NCBI GenBank assembly: GCA_002407865.1
Contig: DHPI01000064.1
Span: 1 to 8,430, forward strand
Direction: 5' to 3'
From: Spirochaetia bacterium UBA5368
Lineage (GTDB): Bacteria > Spirochaetota > UBA4802 > UBA5368
DNA length: 8,430 bases
A program made the position numbers and the translations under genes. The notes under the pieces are model-generated. The model saw nothing but the letters and a program-made list of their open reading frames with translations, had not been told where the DNA came from and did not search any database. Of this stretch, positions 1-6,794 are shown piece by piece (the stretch's first letter is position 1; the number at the start of each line of letters is the position of its first letter).

Positions 1-956
1 ATGAGGTCCGACGTGATGCCGCCGAAAGCCCCCGAATTTGTAAAGACAGCTATTTTATCGCCCCTGAGAAGGGGCATGTGGGTAAATATTTTCGGCAGGG
101 TGTAGAGTTCGCTTATCGCCTGCAACCGTATAATGCCGGCCTGCCTGCACGCGCTGTCGAGTATCACGTCATTGTTCGCCATGCCGGCCGTATGCGACAT
201 GGCTGCCTTCGCGCCAGCGCTCGTTCTCCCCACCTTGTACATCAATATCGGCTTGGTGATTTTTTTCGCGGTCTCGATAAGTTTTCTGCCGTTTTTTACG
301 TTCTCAAGGTACAGCCCTATCACCTCGCTGTTATCGTCGCTGAAGCATTCGATAAGGTCGGACTCATCGATATCCTCCTTGTTGCCGATGCTCACCATTT
401 TATTCACGTTAGTAATATCCTGCCGCATGGCGTCGATGATGAGCGCACCGATACCGCCGCTCTGTATCACGTACGATATCACGCCCGGTTTATCAAACAC
501 CTCGTCGTACATGCCCGGCATAATGCCGAAAAAGCAGCAGAATTTGTTGTGCGCATTCAGTGTTCCCAGGCAGTTCGGCCCTAAAAAGCGGATACCGTAT
601 GCGCGCGCATAATCGTTAATCTCCTTTTGAAGACGTTTCCCATCCTCCCCCGCCTCGGCGAACTCGGCGGTCTCAATGATGACATTTTTTATTCCCTTCT
701 GCCCGCATTCCTTTATAATGCGCGGGGCAATCGCCGCCGGCGTGAGCACCACCGCAAGGTCCACATCCCCCGGTATGTCGAGCACGGACGGATACCCCTT
801 TGAGCCGTGAACATCCTCGCCCTTCGAGTTCACGACGAAGGTCGTCCCGGCGTATTTCAGGTACTGAAGGATCTTTGAAATTGTCGCGCCGAGATTGAAC
901 GGCGAATTGGATGAGCCGACGACCACAATCGATTTCGGATTGAAAAACTTCTCCAT
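1..956 (-). CDS. NDP-forming acyl-CoA synthetase, alpha part (acetate-CoA ligase, ADP-forming), 3'-truncated by window edge
   Basis: The frame is open from an ATG at 956-954 to the left edge (318 residues visible). The enzyme family converts acyl-CoA + ADP + Pi to free acid + CoA + ATP in the cytoplasm. Residues about 5-130 form a CoA-binding Rossmann domain beginning KSIVVVGSSNSP and reaching the conserved GPNCLG at 126-131. Residues about 155-290 are a succinyl-CoA-ligase-like domain with QSGG at 165-168 and SHTAGMA, whose His255 matches the phosphohistidine of this family. The visible end, VFTNSGAFGG, is the start of the next CoA-ligase domain. Family alpha subunits are about 460 residues and alpha-beta fusions about 700, so 140 or more residues lie outside and a fusion cannot be excluded. 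A GGAG sits 6 bases before the ATG. It is divergent from paaK/iorAB, so an arylacetyl-CoA substrate is a reasonable inference, as in the archaeal IOR/ACD pathway; acetyl-CoA remains possible. Confidence 0.9.
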   Translation of the reverse strand, partial: MEKFFNPKSIVVVGSSNSPFNLGATISKILQYLKYAGTTFVVNSKGEDVHGSKGYPSVLDIPGDVDLAVVLTPAAIAPRIIKECGQKGIKNVIIETAEFAEAGEDGKRLQKEINDYARAYGIRFLGPNCLGTLNAHNKFCCFFGIMPGMYDEVFDKPGVISYVIQSGGIGALIIDAMRQDITNVNKMVSIGNKEDIDESDLIECFSDDNSEVIGLYLENVKNGRKLIETAKKITKPILMYKVGRTSAGAKAAMSHTAGMANNDVILDSACRQAGIIRLQAISELYTLPKIFTHMPLLRGDKIAVFTNSGAFGGITSDL

Positions 957-997
957 AGACCGCTCCACTTTTAGTAGTAGGATTAAGCAATACAACA

Positions 998-1024
998 CAT
1001 ATAGCATGCGATAATTAATTTCAA
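998..1024 (-). promoter_or_regulatory. candidate promoter for the acyl-CoA synthetase gene
   Basis: Read on the minus strand there is TTGAAA (1024-1019), a 15-base spacer and TATATG (1003-998) preceded by TGC, which gives an extended -10. The start codon is 41 bases further on. The spacer is shorter than the usual 17, so this rests on motif matching only. Confidence 0.3.
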
Positions 1025-1043
1025 TGATAATTTTACCGCATAG

Positions 1044-1055
1044 TGTAATATTACA
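1044..1055. promoter_or_regulatory. perfect 12-base palindrome, candidate operator
   Basis: TGTAATATTACA is its own reverse complement. It lies in the divergent intergenic region, about 20 bases upstream of the candidate minus-strand -35 and about 65 bases upstream of the candidate plus-strand -35. A dimeric regulator could therefore act on both transcription units. The surrounding DNA is AT-rich, which raises the odds of a chance palindrome. No regulator gene is in the window. Confidence 0.35.
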
Positions 1056-1120
1056 AATATTTTACTCATGGGACGCGCGCGTCACCGATGGCACTTTTTT
1101 CGCCCCCGAAAACACTTTGT

Positions 1121-1168
1121 ATTGACAAAAACAAAAAAATGCATTTAAGGTACTTTCTTCCTGTCAAT
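1121..1168. repeat. inverted repeat ATTGACA / TGTCAAT flanking the candidate promoter
   Basis: ATTGACA at 1121-1127 and its exact reverse complement TGTCAAT at 1162-1168 are 34 bases apart. The left arm overlaps the candidate -35 and the right arm would lie in the early leader. It could be a pair of operator half-sites or chance; the arms are too far apart for a compact terminator. Confidence 0.25.
1122..1150 (+). promoter_or_regulatory. candidate promoter for the paaK-ACT-iorAB operon
   Basis: A consensus TTGACA (1122-1127) is followed, after 16-18 bases of A-rich spacer, by a weak -10 around TTTAAGGT (1144-1151). The first start codon is about 105 bases downstream, so the leader would be roughly 95-100 bases. 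The -35 is strong and the -10 is poor, as in an activator-dependent promoter, or the call may be wrong. Confidence 0.35.
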
Positions 1169-1254
1169 GCGACTGCACCGATCCATGACCGGCTTTCCAC
1201 GCGCCACGCACAGGATTTCATGAAACAAGACCATGTAGCGAGAGGATACAGCCA

Positions 1255-2559
1255 ATGTTTAACAAGGAATCAGAGACGCTTCAGCACAGTAAATTGAAGG
1301 AGATGCAATACGAACGCATGAAGTGGTCGCTGCGCCACGCATACGAGAATGTTCCCTTCTATAAAAAATCATTCGACGACACCGGTTTTCATCCGGACCA
1401 GTTCAGGTCGCTCGACGACATGCAACGGGTGCCATTCCTCATGAAGCAGGATATGCGCGCCAACTATCCGTTCGGATTGTTCGCCGTCCCCATGGAAAAA
1501 GTAGTCCGCCTCCATTCGTCTTCGGGAACCACCGGCAACGCGACGGTCGTCGGCTACACGAAGAACGATCTCGATGTCTGGGGCGAGGTTATCGCGCGCA
1601 CCATCGCCTGCGCCGGAGGCGGCCCGAAGGACATAATCCAGGTCGCCTACGGATACGGCCTGTTCACCGGGGGCCTCGGCGTGCATTACGGCGTCGAGAA
1701 AATCGGCGCTACGGTCGTTCCTGTCTCGGGCGGCAACACGGAACGCCAGTTGATGCTGATAAAGGATTTTGGCACAACCATGCTCGCCTGCACGCCGTCG
1801 TACGCCATCAACATGACCGACTACGTTGAAAAAAACAAACCGGATTTCGATTTCAGGAAAACGAAGCTGCGCTCTGGCATCTTCGGCGCCGAGCCGTGGA
1901 CAGAGCAGATGCGCAGGGAAATCGAGAGCCGGATGGGAATCGACGCATACGACATCTACGGCCTTAGCGAGGTTATCGGGCCCGGCGTCTCATGCGAGTG
2001 CAGCGAGAAATCCGGCCTTCATGTTTTTGAAGACCATTTTTATGTTGAGGTAATCGATCCCGAAACCGGCGAGATTCTGCCGGAGGGTGAAATGGGCGAA
2101 ATCGTATATACCTCGCTCACAAAGGAGGCATGTCCGGTTATTCGTTACCGTTCGCGCGACATCACACGTCTGTACCACGATGGGTGCAAATGCGGCCGAT
2201 CGTTCATCAAGATGGAGAAAGTCACCGGCAGGTCCGACGACATGCTCATCATCCGCGGCGTAAACGTCTTCCCGTCGCAGATAGAAGCGGTGCTCATGGA
2301 AAACGAGAATACGGAACCCCATTACCAGATCATCATAGACCGAACAGGGGCGCTCGACGACATCGAAATAATGGTCGAGGTAAACGAGCGGATATTCTCA
2401 GACGAAATAAAGGTGCTCAACCAGTTGTCCAACCGCATACGGCAGCGCATACAGAGCGTGCTTGGCATTTCGGCGAAGATCACGCTCGTCGAACCGCGCA
2501 CCATCGCAAGAAGCGAAGGCAAGGCGGTCAGGGTAATCGACAAAAGAAAGCTGAAATAA
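1255..2559 (+). CDS. paaK: phenylacetate-CoA ligase (AMP-forming)
   Basis: The 434-residue length is normal for this cytoplasmic ANL-superfamily enzyme, which makes aryl-acetyl-CoA from arylacetate, ATP and CoA with AMP and PPi as by-products. The N-terminus (MFNKESETL, then YENVPFYKK at 30-38) is the typical PaaK opening. Visible motifs are the P-loop SSSGTTG at 88-94, YGLSE at 235-239, the adenylate-binding YRSRD at 298-302, the hinge region GRSDDMLIIRGVNVFPSQIE at 325-344, and SEGKAVRV with the expected catalytic Lys423. Cysteines 247, 249, 311 and 313 (SCEC and CKCG) suggest the metal-binding variant common in anaerobes; that is inference. AGAGGA at 1241-1246 supports the start. It is the first gene of the operon, 13 bases before the ACT gene. 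Together with iorAB this points to recapture of arylacetates produced from Phe, Tyr or Trp. Exact substrate (phenyl-, hydroxyphenyl- or indole-acetate) cannot be read from sequence. Confidence 0.95.
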   Translation: MFNKESETLQHSKLKEMQYERMKWSLRHAYENVPFYKKSFDDTGFHPDQFRSLDDMQRVPFLMKQDMRANYPFGLFAVPMEKVVRLHSSSGTTGNATVVGYTKNDLDVWGEVIARTIACAGGGPKDIIQVAYGYGLFTGGLGVHYGVEKIGATVVPVSGGNTERQLMLIKDFGTTMLACTPSYAINMTDYVEKNKPDFDFRKTKLRSGIFGAEPWTEQMRREIESRMGIDAYDIYGLSEVIGPGVSCECSEKSGLHVFEDHFYVEVIDPETGEILPEGEMGEIVYTSLTKEACPVIRYRSRDITRLYHDGCKCGRSFIKMEKVTGRSDDMLIIRGVNVFPSQIEAVLMENENTEPHYQIIIDRTGALDDIEIMVEVNERIFSDEIKVLNQLSNRIRQRIQSVLGISAKITLVEPRTIARSEGKAVRVIDKRKLK

Positions 2560-2572
2560 CAAGGGGGCAATC

Positions 2573-3004
2573 ATGAACGTTACGCAACTGTCGCTTTTTC
2601 TCGAAAACAAACCGGGCCGCCTGCAGAGCGCGCTGAAGGTGCTTTCAGAAAAAAACATCAACATCAGGACCCTCACCATCGCCGAGGTAACTGACTTTGG
2701 CATCGTCAGGATGATCGTGACCAGGTCTGACGAGGCGGCGCGCGCACTGAAGGAAAATCACTTCACATGTTCCGTCACCGAGGTGCTCGCTATCGAGATC
2801 GACGATGTTCCCGGCGCTCTGTCACGGGCGCTTGAAACATTCAACAAGCACCACCTGAATATCGAGTACATGTACGCATTCACGGAAAAAATTGATGACA
2901 AAGCCGTCATGATCTTTAGATTTGACGACATCGAGACCGCGAAAAAGGCGCTCATCGATGAAGGTTACCATATAGTGAAAAAGACGGAAATAATCGGTGA
3001 ATAA
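2573..3004 (+). CDS. tandem ACT-domain protein
   Basis: A 143-residue protein made of two ACT domains and nothing else: domain 1 about residues 1-68 with the loop ENKPGRL at 11-17, and domain 2 about 70-140 with DDVPGAL at 77-83. ACT domains bind amino acids at domain interfaces. Stand-alone ACT proteins of this size are known beside paaK and iorAB in anaerobes. No catalytic or DNA-binding domain is present, so a role as amino-acid-responsive regulator or partner of PaaK or IorAB is inference. AGGGGG at 2562-2567, 5 bases before the ATG, is a strong ribosome site. The stop at 3002-3004 abuts or overlaps the iorA start, implying translational coupling. Confidence 0.9.
   Translation: MNVTQLSLFLENKPGRLQSALKVLSEKNINIRTLTIAEVTDFGIVRMIVTRSDEAARALKENHFTCSVTEVLAIEIDDVPGALSRALETFNKHHLNIEYMYAFTEKIDDKAVMIFRFDDIETAKKALIDEGYHIVKKTEIIGE
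2996..3000 (+). promoter_or_regulatory. probable ribosome binding site choosing the iorA ATG
   Basis: GGTGA at 2996-3000 lies 5 bases before the ATG at 3006 and inside the last codons of the ACT gene. The alternative GTG at 2997 has only GGAA at 2986-2989 in front. The ATG gives MQKKVLLGNEA, the usual start of IorA proteins, so it is preferred. Confidence 0.5.
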
Positions 3005-3005
3005 G

Positions 3006-4562
3006 ATGCAAAAGAAAGTTCTCCTGGGAAACGAGGCTGTCGCACGAGGCGCATACGAGGCCGGTTGCACGGTCGCCGCGGCGTATCCTGGTACGCCAAG
3101 CACGGAAATTATTGAATCTATCGCGAGAGACTATCCCGAAATAAAGGCCCAGTGGTCGCCCAACGAAAAAGTGGCGCTCGAGGTGGTGGCCGGGGCGTCG
3201 GTCGCCGGAGCGCGATCAATGGCCGCAATGAAGCACGTGGGGCTTAACGTCGCCGCCGACCCGCTGTTCACGTTTTCGTACACGGGCGTAAACGGCGGCA
3301 TGGTCATCATCAACGCTGACGATCCCGGCGCGTGGAGCTCGCAGAACGAGCAGGATAACCGCCATTACGCACGGGCCGCGAAGGTGCCAATGATCGAACC
3401 GACATCCCCCGCGGAGGCACGGGAGTTTACGAAGCGCGCCTTCGCCCTGTCAGAGCAGTTCGACAGGCCGGTAATTGTGCGCATCACAACGCGCATTTCA
3501 CATTCTCAGGGCGTTGTCGAACTCGGCGAGCGTGAAAACGTTCCGTTGAAAGATTTCGAGAGAAATCCTCAAAAATATGTCATGATCCCGGCGCACGCGC
3601 GGCCGCGGCACAAATTTATTGAAGAGCAGATGCTCCGGCTGAAAGAGTATTCGGAGAACTCCGATTTCAATACAATCGAATGGAAAAGCAGAAAGCGCGG
3701 CATCATCACCAACGGCGTCGCCTACCAATACGTGAAAGAAGTCTGCCCCGACGACTCGGTGCTGAAAATAGGATTCGCGTGGCCGCTGCCCGACAGAATT
3801 ATTCGCGAATTCGCCGAAGGCGTCGAGGAGCTTTACGTTGTCGAGGAGCTCGATCCGTTTATCGAAGACTACGTGCGCGCCATGGGATACGCCCCCAAAG
3901 GCAAAGAGCTCATCCCGATGCTGGGCGAACTGACGCCGGAGATCGTGGACATGGCGCTGAACAAAAAAAAGCCGCTGAGCGCAATTCCCACGTACACGTC
4001 GAAAATCCCCGCGCGGCCGCCGGCACTTTGCAAGGGCTGCCCGCACGGCTTCGTGTTTGGCGTACTTAAAAAACTGAACCTCGTTGTCAACGGCGACATC
4101 GGTTGCTACACGCTCGCGGTGCTTCCACCGTATTCGGCAATGCACAGCCAGGGCTGCATGGGCGCGAGCATCGGCATGCATCTCGGATTCGAGAAGGCGC
4201 GCGGCGATGAGATGGCACGCAACTCGGTCGCGGTAATCGGCGATTCCACGTTCATCCACTCGGGCATTACGCCGCTTATCGATCTTGTCTATAACAAAGG
4301 CACCGGCACGGTCATTATCCTCGACAACAGGGTCACCGCGATGACGGGCCACCAGGACAATCCGGGCACAGGCAAAACGCTGACCGGCGAGGACACGCAC
4401 GAGCTTGACCTCGAGCTGTTGTGCCGCGCGGTCGGCGTAAAGCGCGTGCGAAAAGTCGACCCGAAAAACGTTGAAGAATTCGAATCGGTGGTGCGTGAGG
4501 AAACCGCCGCGCCCGAGCCGTCGGTAATCATCTCAACCAGAAAATGCATTTTAAGGAAGTGA
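3006..4562 (+). CDS. iorA: indolepyruvate:ferredoxin oxidoreductase alpha subunit, lacking the C-terminal ferredoxin domain
   Basis: IorA with IorB oxidatively decarboxylates arylpyruvates to arylacetyl-CoA and CO2, reducing ferredoxin. From the ATG at 3006 it has 518 residues. Order: pyrimidine-type domain (LLGNEAVARGAYEAG at 6-20, AAYPGTPSTE at 25-34, SPNEKVALE at 51-59), middle transketolase-C-like domain about 230-320, and the TPP domain from LCKGCPH at 341-347, with GDIGCY at 363-368, GDSTF at 412-416 to ILDN at 438-441, and TAMTGHQDNPGTG at 444-456. The protein stops at STRKCILRK, just where other IorA proteins (about 580-650 residues) continue into a domain with two CxxCxxCxxxC[P] clusters. 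IorB starts 7 bases later, so the domain is absent and not frameshifted. Cys342, Cys345, Cys367 and perhaps Cys514 could hold one TPP-proximal cluster (inference). A GTG at 2997 would add three residues. Confidence 0.93.
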   Translation: MQKKVLLGNEAVARGAYEAGCTVAAAYPGTPSTEIIESIARDYPEIKAQWSPNEKVALEVVAGASVAGARSMAAMKHVGLNVAADPLFTFSYTGVNGGMVIINADDPGAWSSQNEQDNRHYARAAKVPMIEPTSPAEAREFTKRAFALSEQFDRPVIVRITTRISHSQGVVELGERENVPLKDFERNPQKYVMIPAHARPRHKFIEEQMLRLKEYSENSDFNTIEWKSRKRGIITNGVAYQYVKEVCPDDSVLKIGFAWPLPDRIIREFAEGVEELYVVEELDPFIEDYVRAMGYAPKGKELIPMLGELTPEIVDMALNKKKPLSAIPTYTSKIPARPPALCKGCPHGFVFGVLKKLNLVVNGDIGCYTLAVLPPYSAMHSQGCMGASIGMHLGFEKARGDEMARNSVAVIGDSTFIHSGITPLIDLVYNKGTGTVIILDNRVTAMTGHQDNPGTGKTLTGEDTHELDLELLCRAVGVKRVRKVDPKNVEEFESVVREETAAPEPSVIISTRKCILRK

Positions 4563-4569
4563 GGCGCGT

Positions 4570-5148
4570 ATGAAGAACATCATCTTTGCCGGCGTGGGCG
4601 GCCAGGGCGTGATACTGGCAAGCAAGATACTCATGGAAGTCGCGATGAATGCGGGCTATGACGTAAAAGAATCCGAGGTGCACGGCATGGCGCAGCGCGG
4701 CGGCAGCGTCGACTGCCACGTGCGGTACGGTGAAAAGGTATATTCGCCGCTCATCGAAAAAGGGACCGCCGATTACGTAATCGCCTTTGAACTGCTCGAG
4801 GCGATGCGTAAGCTCGAGTACCTCAATGGGTCGAGCATGCTGATTGTCAACAATGAAAAAATTGATCCCGCGCCGGTGCAGACCGGCCTGGAAAAATATC
4901 CCGACGACATTGAAAGCTGGATGAAGGCCAGCATCGGCCGCCATCTTTTCGTCGACACGGAAGCCGCGCTGAAGGAAGCGGGAACGCGCAGGGCGCTTAA
5001 CATCGTAATGCTCGGCGTGCTGTCAAACTATCTTGAATTCACCGTGGACCAGTGGACTGCGGCGATACGGTCGATGGTGAAGGAAAAATTTATCGACATG
5101 AACCTGCTGGCGTTCAAGCTCGGAAGAGAGCTTGCGGCGGCGCACTAA
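4570..5148 (+). CDS. iorB: indolepyruvate:ferredoxin oxidoreductase beta subunit
   Basis: 192 residues, the normal length for IorB and composed of a single pyruvate-ferredoxin-oxidoreductase gamma-type domain. GVGGQG at 8-13 and SEVHGMAQRGG at 35-45 are hallmark motifs of this family; the second loop meets the TPP site of the partner subunit. There is no cysteine cluster, so this subunit does not supply the Fe-S centres missing from IorA. The start is fixed by TGAGG at 4560-4564, which overlaps the iorA stop codon and sits 5 bases before the ATG, indicating coupled, roughly stoichiometric synthesis. The next gene follows after 18 bases, so the operon continues. Confidence 0.95.
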   Translation: MKNIIFAGVGGQGVILASKILMEVAMNAGYDVKESEVHGMAQRGGSVDCHVRYGEKVYSPLIEKGTADYVIAFELLEAMRKLEYLNGSSMLIVNNEKIDPAPVQTGLEKYPDDIESWMKASIGRHLFVDTEAALKEAGTRRALNIVMLGVLSNYLEFTVDQWTAAIRSMVKEKFIDMNLLAFKLGRELAAAH

Positions 5149-5153
5149 TTGAC

Positions 5154-5158
5154 GGGGA
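5154..5158 (+). promoter_or_regulatory. ribosome binding site fixing the lipoprotein start
   Basis: GGGGA lies 8 bases before the ATG at 5167. A TTG at 5149, directly after the iorB stop, is in the same frame but has no ribosome site and would put six polar residues before the signal peptide, so the ATG is preferred. Confidence 0.6.
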
Positions 5159-5166
5159 ATACGGCC

Positions 5167-5793
5167 ATGAGAAAAATCACACTCGCACTGCTTTCGCTTG
5201 CCCTGCTGATGTCGTGTTCAACATATTCAATCACCACGCAGACCGACAACAGCGCCGCGCTGAAAAAGATGAAAAACGCGGCGCTCGTGGTGCGTATCTC
5301 GAAAAACGCGAAGTTTACCCGCGACGAACACCTGAAGAACATTTCGGGATGGCTTGCGGGATCAACGCAGACGCGTCCGCTTTCGCTTGTCAGCGAGTGC
5401 GACGATTCCCTGTGCAGTTTTGCCTCCGACGAAGACCGGCTCTACCAGATCTCCGACGGCGGCGATTTTCTAAAATACAAATCGGCCGGCATACTCAACC
5501 TCTACATTCGGCGCAACGAAGCCGGACTGAAAAAAATACTCGATGACACGAACTGCGACGGCATTTTCATCTACGAGGTGTACAGCATTCTCTCAACTGA
5601 AATGCTTTTCATCGAATTCGATTCGGTGCTCTGCGCACTGGACAAAAACCTCTCGGTCGTGTACCTGGACAACCAGTCGAATTCATTCGAGAGCGCCGAG
5701 ATGAACGGCCAAAAGATGAAAATCCACCTGCTCGACAAAATCAGCGGCAGGCTGATGGAAACGCTCGACGATCTGCGTTTCGTAAAGCAATGA
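5167..5793 (+). CDS. putative lipoprotein of unknown function
   Basis: 208 residues from the ATG at 5167. The N-terminus has a short basic head (MRKI), a hydrophobic stretch at 4-14 and a lipobox LMSC with Cys17, so signal peptidase II cleavage and lipid anchoring are expected. Ser18 after the cysteine favours outer-membrane sorting under the usual Gram-negative rule. I do not recognise the mature domain. It has a charged helical start (about 29-60), cysteines at about 78, 83 and later, and alternating hydrophobic stretches (ILNLYIRR, GIFIYEVY, MLFIEFD, LSVVYLD) that suggest a small beta-rich fold. It lies 18 bases after iorB and overlaps the radical SAM gene by 4 bases, so it is probably co-transcribed with both. 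Nothing in the sequence links it to arylpyruvate metabolism; the association is positional. Confidence 0.75.
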   Translation: MRKITLALLSLALLMSCSTYSITTQTDNSAALKKMKNAALVVRISKNAKFTRDEHLKNISGWLAGSTQTRPLSLVSECDDSLCSFASDEDRLYQISDGGDFLKYKSAGILNLYIRRNEAGLKKILDDTNCDGIFIYEVYSILSTEMLFIEFDSVLCALDKNLSVVYLDNQSNSFESAEMNGQKMKIHLLDKISGRLMETLDDLRFVKQ

Positions 5794-6794
5794 CCCGGCA
5801 ACCCGCCGCCATGCCCCAGTCGCGCGCAGGGCGCGGCGGTATCGAACGCCCGTGCCATCTCAAGGAAATGTTTATCACCAGCAGCGGCGATGTGTTTCCC
5901 TGTTGCCTTACGTGGAACCGCCCCGAGATGAAAATAGGCCATATCGCCGATCCAGACATCGACGCGCGAATCGCCGCCTTTGACGCGACATGCCGCTGTT
6001 CATCGTTCGCGTTCAGAAAAGCGACCCACGGCGACGTGCAGGATTACAAGCTCAACATCGAATTCTCCCTTATATGTAACGGCGAATGCGCTATGTGCTG
6101 CGTCGACGCCCCGGCGCGCCAGCGCCCGTACGCATACTACGACGAGCTTCAACGCTTTGCCGATTCGCTGCCGTCAATCAATCACATGGTGGCCCAGGGC
6201 GGCGAGGTGCTTATTCAGAAAAAAACGCTGGATTGGATCCGCACGTTCAGGCGGGAAAAGCCGGAAATCCCCATCGGGATAATCACCAACGGCAACGTGG
6301 CGCCCGGCATGGCCTCCGAGGTTGAAACGCTTTTCGACAACGTGCTCATATCATTCTACGGATTTCAGCCCGAAACGTACACGCGCATCAGCGGGCTTTC
6401 GCTCGAAACCGCGCGGCGATTCGCCGGGGAAATCGTTGCGAGGAAAAAGACAACCGTTCACCTGAAATATCTCATCACGCCGCTCAACATCCACGAGGCG
6501 AACCTGTTTCTGCAATGGGCCGTCAATCTCGGTCCCGAAACAATCTCCATCATCGATTCGTGGATTCCGCAATACATCAACAGGGACACCTCCGACGGCT
6601 ACTGGGACAAGATCATCGAGCGCACAGGCGAAGCAGTTCGCGGGGTGATTTCCGCATCGTCGGAGAAAATACGGTCGCGCGGCATCGTCATCCTCATCGA
6701 CGCGATGGCGCGCACCATGTTCGGCATTGAAGATTCTTTCATTAATGAAACCGGGCTTGCAGGGAGAATCCTCCCCAATCCCATGGTGGGTTAA
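5790..6794 (+). CDS. radical SAM protein with an N-terminal SPASM-like cysteine domain
   Basis: 334 residues. The radical SAM signature CxxxCxxC is at Cys96, Cys100 and Cys103 (CNGECAMCC), followed by the SAM-contacting QGGEV at 136-140, GIITNG at 163-168 and ISFYGFQPETYTRISGL at 187-203, a typical order for the core barrel. Before the core, residues 22-70 carry PCHLKEMFITSSGDVFPCC, IGHI and CRC: Cys22, Cys38, Cys39, Cys68 and Cys70. This resembles half of a SPASM/twitch auxiliary-cluster domain, which normally follows the core. The protein probably binds the SAM cluster plus at least one auxiliary [4Fe-4S] cluster. Such enzymes modify peptides, proteins or small molecules; the substrate here is unknown and no precursor-peptide gene is obvious. 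The ATG overlaps the lipoprotein stop (ATGA), with no good ribosome site of its own, pointing to translational coupling. Met8 is an alternative start. Confidence 0.85.
   Translation: MTRQPAAMPQSRAGRGGIERPCHLKEMFITSSGDVFPCCLTWNRPEMKIGHIADPDIDARIAAFDATCRCSSFAFRKATHGDVQDYKLNIEFSLICNGECAMCCVDAPARQRPYAYYDELQRFADSLPSINHMVAQGGEVLIQKKTLDWIRTFRREKPEIPIGIITNGNVAPGMASEVETLFDNVLISFYGFQPETYTRISGLSLETARRFAGEIVARKKTTVHLKYLITPLNIHEANLFLQWAVNLGPETISIIDSWIPQYINRDTSDGYWDKIIERTGEAVRGVISASSEKIRSRGIVILIDAMARTMFGIEDSFINETGLAGRILPNPMVG

Noticed and set aside
78..612. Two overlapping plus-strand frames of about 160 codons
   Set aside because: Both are antisense to the acyl-CoA synthetase gene, which shows CoA-binding and phosphohistidine motifs on the minus strand.
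1088..1297. 69-codon plus-strand frame running into paaK
   Set aside because: No ribosome site, no recognisable domain, and it overlaps the paaK start, which has a good AGAGGA.
3498..4400. 300-codon open frame on the minus strand
   Set aside because: It lies wholly inside iorA, whose plus-strand product has clear family motifs. The minus frame is rich in Arg, Ala, His and Val with no recognisable domain, as expected for a GC-rich shadow.
4540..4760. Frameshift hiding an IorA ferredoxin domain
   Set aside because: The bases after the iorA stop are fully used by the iorB N-terminus with GVGGQG, so there is no room for a Cys-rich domain.
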